64,000 nucleotides of DNA from Kosakonia arachidis (GCF_900116535.1 NZ_FPAU01000001.1:1475218-1539217), one strand, 5' to 3'; shown: positions 1-9,246, numbered from the stretch's first letter. Made by a program: numbers and translations. Notes: generated by a model not told the origin, from the sequence alone.

Positions 1-738
1 AATAATCAAATCGATTGCAGAATAGACATCATTAACAACCTGTTTTTCTTTTAAGAAATAGCCAGGAAACGTGCCGCGAGAAATAATGTATCTGGAGCCA
101 GGGTGTACCGTCACATTGGAGAGATGTTTCACGCCATCACGTACCATGGCAATACGATCATTAAAGGAGAACTGAGACAAGTTCTCTTCGACAACAAAAA
201 CATGCAGCCAATTACTGGCGCGGGATGCTTGCTCAATGAGAAATTGATGGCCTAACGTGAACGGATTCGCATTCATAACGATTCCGCCAATTTTGTCTGC
301 CGGGATGAAAAAATCGGCACGAAGTTTTTTGCAGTACCGATGGATTCCAACCGGCGTGTTTTCCATCAACGTTGCTTTATTCTCAAGGGTGGCTAAAGGA
401 TAGAAGCCACATCCACGGAAAGATTTAACATTATCAGGACAGGTTAAAAGGAACAGATGATGATCGCCATTTTGGTTTGCCAGATATTCCGCTTCACGAA
501 TCAACTGCAGCCCAAGGGAGGTTCCGCGCCATTCTATGTGAACCGCAATACACTTCAATGTATTGCCCGCCAGGCCAGCACAGGCAATTAATTCTTTATC
601 TGCACGAGCAATCACGAATTGCTCGATATCATCATCTATTCCTAATCCATTACTGTGCAGAAATCGGATAATCTCCTCTTTGACAATACCGTTGCTGGTT
701 TCAACAGTACCGAATTCTGGCATTTTTTCGGCATACAT
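1..738 (-). CDS. citC: Citrate [pro-3S]-lyase ligase, 3' end outside window
   Basis: CitC acetylates the phosphoribosyl-dephospho-CoA thiol of the citrate lyase acyl carrier subunit and so activates citrate lyase in the cytoplasm. The ORF starts at 738 (ATG TAT GCC GAA) and stays open to base 1, giving 246 codons of a family usually about 340-360 residues long. The first ~120 residues look like a GNAT-type domain; then NANPFTLGHQFL carries the nucleotidyltransferase HxGH-type motif as LGHQ. The start lies 56 bp after the FAH-family gene on the same strand, so the two are probably cotranscribed. The remaining citrate lyase genes would be expected beyond the left edge, which cannot be checked here. 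Confidence 0.88.
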   Translation of the reverse strand, partial: MYAEKMPEFGTVETSNGIVKEEIIRFLHSNGLGIDDDIEQFVIARADKELIACAGLAGNTLKCIAVHIEWRGTSLGLQLIREAEYLANQNGDHHLFLLTCPDNVKSFRGCGFYPLATLENKATLMENTPVGIHRYCKKLRADFFIPADKIGGIVMNANPFTLGHQFLIEQASRASNWLHVFVVEENLSQFSFNDRIAMVRDGVKHLSNVTVHPGSRYIISRGTFPGYFLKEKQVVNDVYSAIDLII

Positions 739-794
739 CTTAATTGTTCCTGACCTGAAAGTAATCGACGCAGTGTGTGTATTTATTTCGAAAA

Positions 795-1658
795 TTAAAT
801 GGCGAGTAAATGTAATCGCTCTGTTGATTCAACAATTGTATTCGTCAGCCGTCCTAATTTTTCGATTGCCACTTCAACACGATCACCGTCGTGCATAAAC
901 AGCGGTGGATTACGTTTTTTTCCGACGCCACCCGGTGAGCCAGTAATGATGACATCGCCAGGGCTAAGAATAGTGAAGGTGCTAATATATGAAATAAGAT
1001 CTGCAACCTTGTGAATCATACTGGCTGTTGAATCATTCTGAACCAGCATACCATTTAAATATGTCTGAATGGATAACGCGTGCGGATCCGGGATTTCATC
1101 GACAGTGGTCATATATGGCCCAAAAGCGCCGGTTTGACGCCAGTTCTTACCCGCTGTAAACCAGGCGTGCTGCCAGTCACGAACAGAACCGTCCATGTAA
1201 CAGCTATAGCCTGCAACATGGCTCAGCGCATTGCTTCGTTCAATATTTTCGCCCGCTTTTCCGATGATAACGGCAAGTTCGCCTTCGTAATCAAACTCCT
1301 CAGTAATATTGGGTTTGATTACCGGTCTTGCATGCCCGGTTTGAGAATCCGCGAAGCGAATAAATAATGTTGGCGCATCATTAGTTTCGGCAAACTCTTT
1401 TCTTTTTTCTGCGTAATTCATTCCCACGCAAAAGATTTTTCCAGGCTCTTCGATAACCGGTAAGAAAGTAATATCTTTGTCCGTAATATCCGCTGGATAG
1501 TTAACATACTGTTTTGCAACATCGAGAGCATCCCATTGCAGAAGATCTTTCAATGTAGGATATTGCTGACCAATTTTTTGACCAAGATCGATAATGCCGG
1601 ATTCAGTATGAATACCGTAACTTTTACGGCCATGATGAATATAACTTGCAAGTTTCAT
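795..1658 (-). CDS. Fumarylacetoacetate hydrolase (FAH) family protein
   Basis: 287 residues, with a short N-terminal domain followed by the FAH catalytic fold. The metal-site signature is visible as FDYEGELAVIIGKAG (acidic Glu-x-Glu pair) with a later Asp in DGSVRDWQ, and the family glycine-rich end GDVIITGSPGGVG. Family members cleave or decarboxylate 2-keto diacids; some are oxaloacetate decarboxylases or tautomerases. Lying between a citrate lyase ligase and a tricarboxylate-type isomerase cluster, a role on oxaloacetate or a related ketoacid is a reasonable inference but not shown. The start is ATG at 1658. The gap to the upstream MFS gene (1659-1730) holds an imperfect hairpin. Confidence 0.85.
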   Translation of the reverse strand: MKLASYIHHGRKSYGIHTESGIIDLGQKIGQQYPTLKDLLQWDALDVAKQYVNYPADITDKDITFLPVIEEPGKIFCVGMNYAEKRKEFAETNDAPTLFIRFADSQTGHARPVIKPNITEEFDYEGELAVIIGKAGENIERSNALSHVAGYSCYMDGSVRDWQHAWFTAGKNWRQTGAFGPYMTTVDEIPDPHALSIQTYLNGMLVQNDSTASMIHKVADLISYISTFTILSPGDVIITGSPGGVGKKRNPPLFMHDGDRVEVAIEKLGRLTNTIVESTERLHLLAI

Positions 1659-1689
1659 AATAACACCTAATGACTATTTCGCTTTATCC

Positions 1690-1716
1690 CCTCACGGCAA
1701 TTCTGGCCATGAGGGA
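1690..1716 (-). other. Intercistronic hairpin between MFS and FAH genes
   Basis: CCCTCA at 1690 pairs with TGAGGG at 1711, and GGC with GCC inside, leaving one mismatch and a 7-base loop. No T-run follows on the minus strand, so it is more likely an mRNA-stability or processing element than a strong terminator. Confidence 0.4.
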
Positions 1717-1730
1717 AGTATTTATTACGG

Positions 1731-2975
1731 TTACTTCGCAGTTTCTACTGTAATGAGATTCGCTTTCTTGTCCGAAGCAAGGTGTGTCGCCACAATCATG
1801 CCCAGCACCAGCAAGGCAATAATAAATGCCGTCATGCCTGCCCAGCCGGCAGAGTGAAAGACGAAGCCATTGACGAACCCAACCACTGATCCACCCATGT
1901 AGTAGAAGAATAAATAGAGTGCGACTGCCTGCCCGCGTGCATGTGCGGCATTTTTACTTACCCAGTTCAGGCCGATGGAATGGCAACCGAAGAAGCATGC
2001 GGTGAAGATGACCGCGCCAATGATGAACGTAATTACATTCGGCGTTAATGTCAGTAACATGCCCAAAGACATAACTGCAAATAACACGCGAAGAACATTC
2101 ATGCTGCCATATTTAGCGGATAAACGACCAGCTTGCGGCGCGGTAAAAAAGCTCAATGCAAAGCTGAATGAAAGTAACCCAGCGTTAGCGGGAGAGATAT
2201 GGAACGGTTCACCCTTCAGGAAAAATGCCAGGTAGTTGTAAAGAGAAGTGAAGGTACCAAAAATGATGAAGCTGATGACAAATGCGAGTGCGAGTTTTTT
2301 ATTTTTAAAATGTGAGGCCGCGCCTTTCACAACCCGGAAAACATTCAGGTTTTCAGTTGGTGTGAATTTTTTGGAGGCTGGCAGAGTGAAGAATACCAGC
2401 GCTGCAACAATAATCAGGCTTGCTGCGAAACCATAGAAAATGGTGTTGATTGAAATATGGTCGATCAACTGGCTGGCGACGATACGGCCAGACATCCCCC
2501 CCATCGAGTTCCCGAAGACAAAGTAGCCCGTTACAACACCTGCGACGACCGGTGCCACCTCTTCACTAATATAAGCCGTTGCCGCTGCGGCAATGCCGCT
2601 CAATGCCAGCCCAATCACTGCACGTAGCGCTACCAGCATGGTCCAGGAGTGTACCAACGGACAAAGCGCTGTCAAAAAACCACCAAGCAGTAAGGAGACG
2701 ATAATCAAACGCTTACGGCCATAGTGATCGGAAAGCGTACCGGTGAACAATAAACCAATCGCAAGCAAGGCAGTTTCTGCAGAAAGAATAATACTTACCT
2801 GATGAACAGGAATGTCATATTCAACGGCAAGAGCAGGTAACAAAGGCTGAATAAAAAATAAAGAAGCTAACTCAGCCAATCCTGAAAGTGCTAAAGCAAT
2901 AATCACGCGGATGTATTGACCTGCTTTTACATCTCCACTTCCACCTGAGTTATTTTTAACATTAGTTATAGCCAT
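1731..2975 (-). CDS. MFS transporter, YnfM-like
   Basis: 414 residues with about 12 hydrophobic segments. The MFS signature between TM2 and TM3 is present as GTLSDHYGRKRL. The sequence resembles the YnfM branch of 12-TM MFS exporters/importers. It sits in a same-strand run with the PrpF-family isomerase upstream and the FAH-family gene downstream, so it probably moves the substrate of this pathway (a di- or tricarboxylate is the inference). The ~30-residue N-terminal extension is polar and Gly/Ser rich. Start ATG at 2975 (MAITNVKNNS). Confidence 0.83.
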   Translation of the reverse strand: MAITNVKNNSGGSGDVKAGQYIRVIIALALSGLAELASLFFIQPLLPALAVEYDIPVHQVSIILSAETALLAIGLLFTGTLSDHYGRKRLIIVSLLLGGFLTALCPLVHSWTMLVALRAVIGLALSGIAAAATAYISEEVAPVVAGVVTGYFVFGNSMGGMSGRIVASQLIDHISINTIFYGFAASLIIVAALVFFTLPASKKFTPTENLNVFRVVKGAASHFKNKKLALAFVISFIIFGTFTSLYNYLAFFLKGEPFHISPANAGLLSFSFALSFFTAPQAGRLSAKYGSMNVLRVLFAVMSLGMLLTLTPNVITFIIGAVIFTACFFGCHSIGLNWVSKNAAHARGQAVALYLFFYYMGGSVVGFVNGFVFHSAGWAGMTAFIIALLVLGMIVATHLASDKKANLITVETAK

Positions 2976-3012
2976 AATATCCTCAACTTTATATTTCTGG
3001 TACAGAGTTTGT

Positions 3013-3029
3013 TAGCCCTTGTGGGCTAA
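3013..3029 (-). other. Short intercistronic hairpin
   Basis: TTAGCCC / GGGCTAA with a 4-base TTGT loop lies between the PrpF-family gene and the MFS gene. It has no T-run. It may tune expression between the two genes. Confidence 0.35.
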
Positions 3030-3069
3030 AGGTATTAATACGTTCAGATTTTCAAAGGCTGGCCAATGT

Positions 3070-4158
3070 TTAGATAGCTTCCGCTAAAGCGATTTCCGGA
3101 ACACAAACATTACCCTCGAATAATTTACGAGTCGTCCTGATTACAGAAGCACGGGTGTTTTCTATTTTATTTCCGCACTTTAATAAAGAAACTGTAATCT
3201 TACCGCTTGGATGCTCAATGTTAACAATGTTGGTAAATGCATCTTTGGGCAGGTCGCTAATGATTTTATGTGCAACGGAACCTTCGATTATCGTTGCAGT
3301 AGAAATACCAATAGACCCTGTAATAGCAAGTGATTTATGGCAATTATGCGGCATGAAATAGCGAACCTTAATCGTACCGCCTGCCGTGGGTTTGCTCAGC
3401 AGGACGGGTTTGGGAATAACTTTGTTAGTTACATCGCCAAAACCCATTACCTCGCCTGCTTTTAGACGGATTTTTTCAAGACGTTGCATAAACGCCAGAT
3501 CCGAATCGAGATCAGCGGGTGATTCACTGCCGGTTTTATCCATCTGATGAGCATCGATTAAGATCATCGGCATTGCCATATCAATGCATGTAACTTCAAC
3601 ACCATCAAACACGTCCGTTGTGTTACCGGTCGGGAGCAACTTCCCGGTTTTGCAACCTGCGGAATTCAGGAACGTCAAGCCGACAGGCGCTGCAGTACCC
3701 GGTACACCATCAATTTGCGTATCTCCCTCGTAACTCACCTGGTAATCGGGTGTCTGCACTTCGGCATCAACGAATGTTCCCGTGTTGAGATTGCGGATAC
3801 GTACTGTTGTTACCGGATTTTTGGGCGTAACCAGTCCCTTTTCAATGGCAAACGGGCCCACTGCACATAACATATTTCCACAGTTTGGCGTTGTATCCAC
3901 TCGCCGCTCTTTCACCATGACCTGCGCAAAAAGATAGTCAATGTCAGCATCGGGGCTATCCGAAGGGCTCACAATCGCCACTTTACTGGTTTGTGGGCTC
4001 CCACCACCGATACCATCAATTTCCAGTTCATGGCCAGCTCCCATCAAAGACAACAGAACGGCGTCTCGTTCCTGAACGTCAACGGGCAAGTCGCTCGCCA
4101 GAATAACCGGTCCCTTAGACGTGCCACCACGCATCAATACGCAAGGAATGTTGAACAT
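3070..4158 (-). CDS. PrpF/YbhH-family isomerase (4-oxalomesaconate tautomerase-like)
   Basis: 362 residues from ATG 4158 (MFNIPCVLMRGGTSKG). A GTG 21 bases upstream would add seven residues, but the conserved N-terminus MxxIPCVxMRGGTSKG begins at the ATG. The PrpF family has a duplicated diaminopimelate-epimerase fold and moves double bonds in unsaturated tri- and dicarboxylates (methylaconitate, 4-oxalomesaconate, aconitate). The catalytic cysteine region reads TTPNCGNMLCAVGPFA. E. coli YbhH is also next to a LysR gene. In this cluster, next to citrate lyase ligase, an aconitate-type substrate is plausible; which of the family substrates is used cannot be read from the sequence. Confidence 0.8.
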   Translation of the reverse strand: MFNIPCVLMRGGTSKGPVILASDLPVDVQERDAVLLSLMGAGHELEIDGIGGGSPQTSKVAIVSPSDSPDADIDYLFAQVMVKERRVDTTPNCGNMLCAVGPFAIEKGLVTPKNPVTTVRIRNLNTGTFVDAEVQTPDYQVSYEGDTQIDGVPGTAAPVGLTFLNSAGCKTGKLLPTGNTTDVFDGVEVTCIDMAMPMILIDAHQMDKTGSESPADLDSDLAFMQRLEKIRLKAGEVMGFGDVTNKVIPKPVLLSKPTAGGTIKVRYFMPHNCHKSLAITGSIGISTATIIEGSVAHKIISDLPKDAFTNIVNIEHPSGKITVSLLKCGNKIENTRASVIRTTRKLFEGNVCVPEIALAEAI

Positions 4159-4317
4159 AGGTTTTCTTTCTCTTCCCACATGTTAAATGATGGAGCAAGC
4201 GTCCCATAAGTGGATAAATAACTCTAATGTCAAAAAACGAAGGATTGATGCGTTTTACACATTAATCCGCCGTCGGCTAAGATGGCTACATACCGGGCAA
4301 CCAGAAGGTTTGAAAAA

Positions 4318-5244
4318 ATGCAGCACGAATTACAGGGTATTCAAGCTTTTGTTAAGATTGCAGAAATTGGATGCTTTACAAGAGCATCACAGTTTTTACA
4401 CATCTCTCAGCCAGCATTAACAAGACGAATAAAAAAACTTGAGGAAAGTTTGGGTACCACGTTATTTGAGCGTTCAACCCGACGAGTGAAACTTACGGCA
4501 GTAGGAAGAGACTTCCTGCCCAAGGCCAGGAATCTCTTAGATTTTTATGAAAGCTCAATACTCAGTATCAAAGAAATGGCGACGCATCAGACAGGCGTGA
4601 TTACGTTATCCTGTTTACCTACCGCAGCTTTCTATTTTTTGCCCGCCGTTATTCGTGATTACAACGAACATTACCCGAATATCCGCATCCGCATACTTGA
4701 GCATAGTGCTAATGACTGCCTCGAAGCCGTGCTTAACGGCGATGCAGATTTTGGCATAAATATGATAAACATCACACACCCGTATATTGAGTTTACCCCT
4801 CTGGTCAATGAGCCCTTCGTTCTCGCCTGTAAACGAGACCACGATCTGGCAAAAAAATCGCTTGTGATGTGGGAGGATCTTGCCGGACTGAGGCTGATTG
4901 GCGTGCGTAAATCGAGTGGCAACCGGCTGTTGATCGATCAGGCGCTGGAAGGATTTGACTGGCAACCCAACTGGTTTTACGAGGTAAGACATCTGTCCAC
5001 CTCTCTTGGGATGGTAGAAGCCGGTTTAGGCGTGGCCGTCGTCCCCAGTCTGGCAATGCCGACAGATGAGCATCATGTTCTGGTGAGTCGTCCGCTTATT
5101 GAGCCGGTGATCCGCAGAACCCTTGGATTAGTCGTCAGAAGGGGAAATTCTTTGAGCCCTGCGGCCGAAAAATTCCGTGAAATGTTGATGAAGCTGTGGT
5201 CTCAGGATAACACCAGCCCGTGGATTGGAAAATTTAGCAATTAA
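4318..5244 (+). CDS. LysR-type transcriptional regulator of the PrpF/MFS/FAH cluster
   Basis: 308 residues from ATG 4318 (MQHELQGIQAFVKIAE), which places the winged helix (SQPALTRRIKKLEESLGTTL) at the usual position; an upstream in-frame ATG at 4282 has no ribosome site. The C-terminal half is the periplasmic-binding-like effector domain. It is divergent from the PrpF-family gene with a 159-bp intergenic region, the classic arrangement of a LysR activator with its target operon. It is therefore the likely inducer-responsive regulator of the minus-strand run. It resembles YbhD in context. Confidence 0.85.
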   Translation: MQHELQGIQAFVKIAEIGCFTRASQFLHISQPALTRRIKKLEESLGTTLFERSTRRVKLTAVGRDFLPKARNLLDFYESSILSIKEMATHQTGVITLSCLPTAAFYFLPAVIRDYNEHYPNIRIRILEHSANDCLEAVLNGDADFGINMINITHPYIEFTPLVNEPFVLACKRDHDLAKKSLVMWEDLAGLRLIGVRKSSGNRLLIDQALEGFDWQPNWFYEVRHLSTSLGMVEAGLGVAVVPSLAMPTDEHHVLVSRPLIEPVIRRTLGLVVRRGNSLSPAAEKFREMLMKLWSQDNTSPWIGKFSN

Positions 5245-5394
5245 ATAGCCATTTGTTTTATGGCTCATTGTTAACAAGAGCGAAACGCATGGTTCGCGCG
5301 ACATCTTATTTTCATCAATAACCGATACACTGAATGAGAATGATTTCGCGAGTTTGGTTGGGGCATATACCATTGCTAACAGAGTGAGTTAACT

Positions 5395-6633
5395 ATGAAC
5401 AAGGCAGGAAATATGTCTCTTCGTTCACTGCGGGCGCTGTGCCTGACAAGTTTTTTTATTGCTGACGTCCGTGATGGTCTCGGCCCTTTTCTGGGGATAT
5501 TTCTCACCCAGCGACACTGGCAACCGGATGATATCGGCTTGTTGATGACGCTGGGAGGCGTGGCAGGGTTATTGGCGACACTCCCGGCCGGATTTGTCAC
5601 CGACACCTCCAAAAACAAGCGGACCCTCCTGGCTCTGCTTTGCATAATGATTACCGCAAGTACGTTTCTGCTCTGGTTCAGTCAGAAAAATACCGTCGTC
5701 GCGCTTTCACAAATTGTCAGCGGAATATGTGCTGCTTTTGTGGGCCCCTTGATCACGGGGATAACACTTGGTCTGACGGGACAACGCGGCTTTAATGGAC
5801 AGATGGGTAAAAATGAGGCATTCAATCACGCCGGAAATTTCTTTACTGCATTGATTGCCGGAGGCATTGCCTGGTACTGGGGCGTCGGCGGTATTTTCCT
5901 GTTGATGGCCTGTACGACCGTGTTAACGCTGTGTGCTCTGCTGGTTATTCGTAATAAGGATATCGATAACGATGCGGCACGAGGTATCCAGTCCTCGGTT
6001 CCTCAGGCTCTGCCGGGACTCTCCGTACTCACCCAAAACAGGGCACTGTTTATTACCGGATTAACGTTGATGCTGTTTCATCTGGCAAATGCTGCGCTGT
6101 TACCCATGCTCAGCATGCGTGTTGCCGCTGCGCCTGGCACCATGAACCCCGGCTTGTATGCGGCTGCCACGGTGATTATTTCTCAGGCCGTGATGATCCC
6201 GATGGCCATCTGGGTTGCCCGGCGAATCGACAAGTACGGCTACTGGCGATTAATTATGTTGGCGTTGCTGATAATGCCTCTGCGGGCGGCGCTGGCAGCG
6301 ACCTCGGCTGCCCCGCTAATGATGGTGCCAGTACAAATACTGGACGGAGCGGCTGCGGGTATCCTGGGCGTGGTGGTGCCTGGTTTTATTGTCGCACTGC
6401 TGTGCGAGAGCGGGCACGTCAACGCCGGGCAAAGTGTGGTGATGTTAATGCAGGGTGTGGGTGCGTCAATGAGCCCTGCATTAACAGGGGCGATTGCCGG
6501 TAATTACTCCTTTGCCACGGCGTTCAGCGTGCTGAGCGCCATCGCGCTTGTGGCACTGCTTATCTGGTGGCGATATGCGAGCGTCCTTATTGAACATGCA
6601 TCAGCGCGGACACTTAAGGTAGGTGCGGACTGA
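5395..6633 (+). CDS. MFS transporter
   Basis: 412 residues, about 12 transmembrane segments, with the TM2-3 loop AGFVTDTSKNKRTLLA as a diverged MFS motif. The early segment FFIADVRDGLGPFLGIFLTQ is charged (Asp-Val-Arg-Asp), typical of a branch of Enterobacterial and proteobacterial putative exporters. An internal ATG at 5413 (MSLRSLRALC) preceded by AGGAA is an alternative start. The gene is separate from the upstream LysR gene by 150 bp. The substrate is unknown. Confidence 0.78.
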   Translation: MNKAGNMSLRSLRALCLTSFFIADVRDGLGPFLGIFLTQRHWQPDDIGLLMTLGGVAGLLATLPAGFVTDTSKNKRTLLALLCIMITASTFLLWFSQKNTVVALSQIVSGICAAFVGPLITGITLGLTGQRGFNGQMGKNEAFNHAGNFFTALIAGGIAWYWGVGGIFLLMACTTVLTLCALLVIRNKDIDNDAARGIQSSVPQALPGLSVLTQNRALFITGLTLMLFHLANAALLPMLSMRVAAAPGTMNPGLYAAATVIISQAVMIPMAIWVARRIDKYGYWRLIMLALLIMPLRAALAATSAAPLMMVPVQILDGAAAGILGVVVPGFIVALLCESGHVNAGQSVVMLMQGVGASMSPALTGAIAGNYSFATAFSVLSAIALVALLIWWRYASVLIEHASARTLKVGAD

Positions 6634-6678
6634 CCAGCAGGCTACCCGCAATGCAGATGGAGAGATAATTCTGGCACT

Positions 6679-6702
6679 TCGCGGTGTCTTCTAACACCGC
6701 GA
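6679..6702 (+). terminator. Hairpin after MFS gene
   Basis: TCGCGGTGT and ACACCGCGA form a perfect 9-bp stem with a 6-base loop, 46 bp after the stop codon. There is no clear T-run, so termination is likely but not certain. Confidence 0.5.
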
Positions 6703-6834
6703 TAATGGGGAGGAACAAAACAGTAAACGCTATCGCAGTTGACTCTTGCAGTTGGAATTAAGTTTTCTTTGCTTTCCATTTAAACGTGAACTTTAAAATA
6801 AGCATATTTATCAAACGATTAATTTATTTTGTTA

Positions 6835-6866
6835 TTTAGCTACATAAATAATATTAAGTAGCTAAA
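6835..6866. promoter_or_regulatory. AT-rich leader with inverted repeat upstream of the caspase-like gene
   Basis: The stretch 6740-6960 is very AT-rich. Within it TTTAGCTAC (6835) and GTAGCTAAA (6858) form a 9-bp inverted repeat, and a further TAAGCTAAAT follows. This could be an operator or an H-NS-silenced promoter region typical of acquired genes; no protein can be named. Confidence 0.35.
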
Positions 6867-6974
6867 TAAGCTAAATTTCCTTGTTGGACAATTAGTTAGT
6901 AAGTTACTCTTGGACATTCTAACGATACCACTCATTAGTGATGGTTATTTTTACTAAAAAAGGAAAGCCATAAT

Positions 6975-7709
6975 ATGCTGGAGCTATTTACTCCCCAAAA
7001 AATAGATCTCAATTTTGGGCTGAAGCAGCTGTTTGACGAAAAGCTAAAATCGAAAGTGGGAAAGATGCGTTACAACATATTGTATATCAGCGCAAGACCG
7101 GGTCTTTTTTTTGATCGTTCACACGACGCCACTACTGAATTTTCAAAGCATAAAATGAGTTATTTAATGCATAAAGGCCATAACGTAACGGGGGCATATG
7201 CCTCCACCGTGGCGGAATTTATAGAAACGTGGAATGCTATTGGAAAAAATGAACTACAAAATATAAATAAAGTGATTATTGATTATCATGGGGCAATCAG
7301 TCCTAAAAGAGGCTATCAAAGCCTGATTGTTATTTCCCCTTCTGAACTCCTGGATAAGCATCATATTTCCATGCTGGAGAACAAGCCTGGCGTAAAGGTG
7401 GTATCCCTGTATAGCTGTTATAGCGGGTTCTTAGAAAAATATAATCCTGCCGTTGGTTTTCTCGGTAAACTCACCGCACCTGATGCCCATGTGGTTGGAT
7501 TTGATGCGCAGGGTGATAACGATATGCAGCGTTTAAAAACGGTCAGGCATTACGATGCCGGAGAACAGTTTGACAGAGCGCTGAGTGCGTTAAAGATTAA
7601 CCGGTTGCAGTTGGGTCGGGTTAAGTACAGTAAAATAGACAAAGCTGAAATTATGCTGCAGCACTATACAGGAAATATTCGACGAGCGTTGTCAGATTAC
7701 ATGTGTTGA
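6975..7709 (+). CDS. Caspase-fold (clan CD)-like orphan protein
   Basis: 244 residues, not recognised as a named family. Two motifs match the His-Gly and Cys signatures of clan CD peptidases (caspase, CHAT, gingipain type): a hydrophobic strand followed by His105-Gly106 (VIIDYHGA) and, 43 residues on, a strand followed by Cys148 (VVSLYSCYSG). A strand order of beta-His-Gly, beta-Cys-x-Ser-Gly is what the fold predicts. No signal peptide or membrane segment is visible, so the protein is cytoplasmic or delivered by a secretion system. The start is ATG 6975 with AGGAAAG upstream. It stands alone, in low-GC DNA unlike its neighbours, and is likely acquired. Protease activity is an inference. Confidence 0.6.
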   Translation: MLELFTPQKIDLNFGLKQLFDEKLKSKVGKMRYNILYISARPGLFFDRSHDATTEFSKHKMSYLMHKGHNVTGAYASTVAEFIETWNAIGKNELQNINKVIIDYHGAISPKRGYQSLIVISPSELLDKHHISMLENKPGVKVVSLYSCYSGFLEKYNPAVGFLGKLTAPDAHVVGFDAQGDNDMQRLKTVRHYDAGEQFDRALSALKINRLQLGRVKYSKIDKAEIMLQHYTGNIRRALSDYMC

Positions 7710-8146
7710 ATCACTATCTCTGTTGACTGACTCAATGGTGAATACCCCGGAAAACCGCCTTCGCCCTGGTGTATTTGATATTATTTACCGCGATATATAT
7801 CAATTGGTTATACACTATTGAGTTCTTCAGTCAGATTGAGAAAATCCTCTTTGTGGACACGGTGATTAGGCTCTTTAATTGAGCGATAGCTATTATAATG
7901 AATCTGATAAATATAACCTTCTCTTAGATCTTGTAATTATAATTTTTTGCCTTATAAGTGTTTGTTAACCTGGATGCGTTCATAAAATATGAGTTCCACC
8001 GCCGTCCTCCCTCGGCTTAACGACATAACACTCAGGTTTGACCGTGGCTGCTTCTGCGTAACATCTTCCAGATCATAAAAGCGCAGAGCAGCGTCATTAC
8101 CGCCAGTGAATGTAAAAAGGTATAGGCGGAATCGTAACTTTCTTGC

Positions 8147-8325
8147 AGTATCAGTTATGTCCCTGATTTCACCGTGCGAGAAGCACTTATCCAAGGCGAT
8201 CTCCAAGAAGTGTTAGCCGGTTGTTGCATCACACAGGGCACATTTTCCGCACTGTGGCCAGCCGTTACCTTTCTCCCCGGATACGCTGTTTTATCGATTT
8301 TATGGCGGCAAACTGGATTGGCTAA
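8147..8325 (+). pseudogene. C-terminal remnant of a LysR regulator, frameshifted
   Basis: From 8147 the frame reads SISYVPDFTVREALIQGD and then FSALWPAVTFLP, the typical end of a LysR effector domain. Near 8277 the homology jumps frame and continues as RIRCFIDFMAANWIG followed by a stop at 8323, matching the usual FIDFMAANW tail. A stop precedes the fragment at 8135 and no DNA-binding domain is present upstream. The remainder of the gene has been deleted. The stretch 7710-8146 before it shows no other gene. Confidence 0.7.
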
Positions 8326-8417
8326 TTCGCGCATAAACCGTGTGATGGAAGCAAAAATGGGCAACCACGGTTTTAAGACGCGCTGGGCGTCAGATAACTG
8401 TTAAGAAGGGCTTTTTG

Positions 8418-8840
8418 ATGAGTACAGTTGACGAAGTAAAAATGAAGTATCCAGGGGCAAATGCATGGCAGATTGGGGACAGCCCTGACCTGGCCAACGC
8501 GCTTGCAAAGCTGGTCATAAAAGGGATTAAAACGGCCTCATGTGGCTCTTTTGCGTCCTTCCAGGCAGAAGAATCACCGCCCCGGATCGGCAGTTATCAT
8601 ATTATTCTCGATGGTCAGGGTACACCGGTATGTGTTATCAGAATGATTTCGCTGCGTCTGGTACGTTTTTGTGACGTTACCGAAGCGTTTGCCCGCAAAG
8701 AGGGTGAAGGCGATTTGAGCCTTGCCTACTGGAGGAAAGAACATCAGCGATTTTTCACCCGGGAAGGTTTTTTTTCTGAAGATATGGAGCTTGTCGCAGA
8801 AGAGTTTGTGGTCGTTGAAATTCTGTCATCCGGCAAGTGA
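8418..8840 (+). CDS. ASCH domain protein
   Basis: 140 residues from ATG 8418 with AAGAAGGGC just upstream. The sequence follows the ASCH pattern: an early helix, the GIKTASCGSF motif (family form G.KT.T.S), then PRIGSYHIILDGQGTPVCVIR and a C-terminal helix-rich end with LAYWRKEHQRFF. ASCH domains are PUA-like beta barrels thought to bind RNA or modified nucleosides; E. coli YqfB, a related small member, is an amidohydrolase on N4-acetylcytidine. The gene has its own terminator (8941-8973) and no functional partner nearby. Cytoplasmic. Confidence 0.8.
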   Translation: MSTVDEVKMKYPGANAWQIGDSPDLANALAKLVIKGIKTASCGSFASFQAEESPPRIGSYHIILDGQGTPVCVIRMISLRLVRFCDVTEAFARKEGEGDLSLAYWRKEHQRFFTREGFFSEDMELVAEEFVVVEILSSGK

Positions 8841-8940
8841 CTGCATATCAGTAACGAAAAAATAGCCTCGGCTTTCCGTTTTAGCATACGCAGCCAGAAT
8901 ATGGGGTTCAGGTGCTGAAATCAGTGGCGTGGTTGAAACA

Positions 8941-8973
8941 GAGTTTGCGGCAATAAACAGCAAACTCTTTTTT
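8941..8973 (+). terminator. Rho-independent terminator after ASCH gene
   Basis: GAGTTTGC (8941) pairs with GCAAACTC (8960) around an 11-base loop, followed by a run of T residues to 8973. It lies 100 bp after the ASCH stop codon. Confidence 0.8.
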
Positions 8974-8988
8974 CATCCGCGTCTGGAT

Positions 8989-9246
8989 TTAATTTAGCGT
9001 GTCCAGCGCAATAACGCCCTGCCCGGTTTTTATCCAGCGTGGCGCTTTCAGACGACCAGCAAAAAACATCACCAAATCCAGCAACAAATCCCCTATCACT
9101 CGGGACTGTTCGGTGGACAGTGAACCATTAATTAGCAAGCGCGTGAGCTCTTCACAATAACGACATAGCGCATCGCTTTCCGGTGCAAACGCTGGAATAT
9201 AAGGTAAAAACTCGACGGTCAGTGATTCAGTTAAATACTCGGGGAT
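8989..9246 (-). pseudogene. Coding remnant of unknown function, no start codon
   Basis: The minus strand is open for 85 codons to a TAA at 8989-8991, with a stop immediately upstream and no usable start. The peptide (IPEYLTESLTVEFLPYIPAF, later LLLDLVMFFAGRLKAPRW) has normal codon use and composition, so it looks like the C-terminal part of a decayed gene. It lies directly downstream of the 147-residue unknown ORF on the same strand. No family was recognised. Confidence 0.4.
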
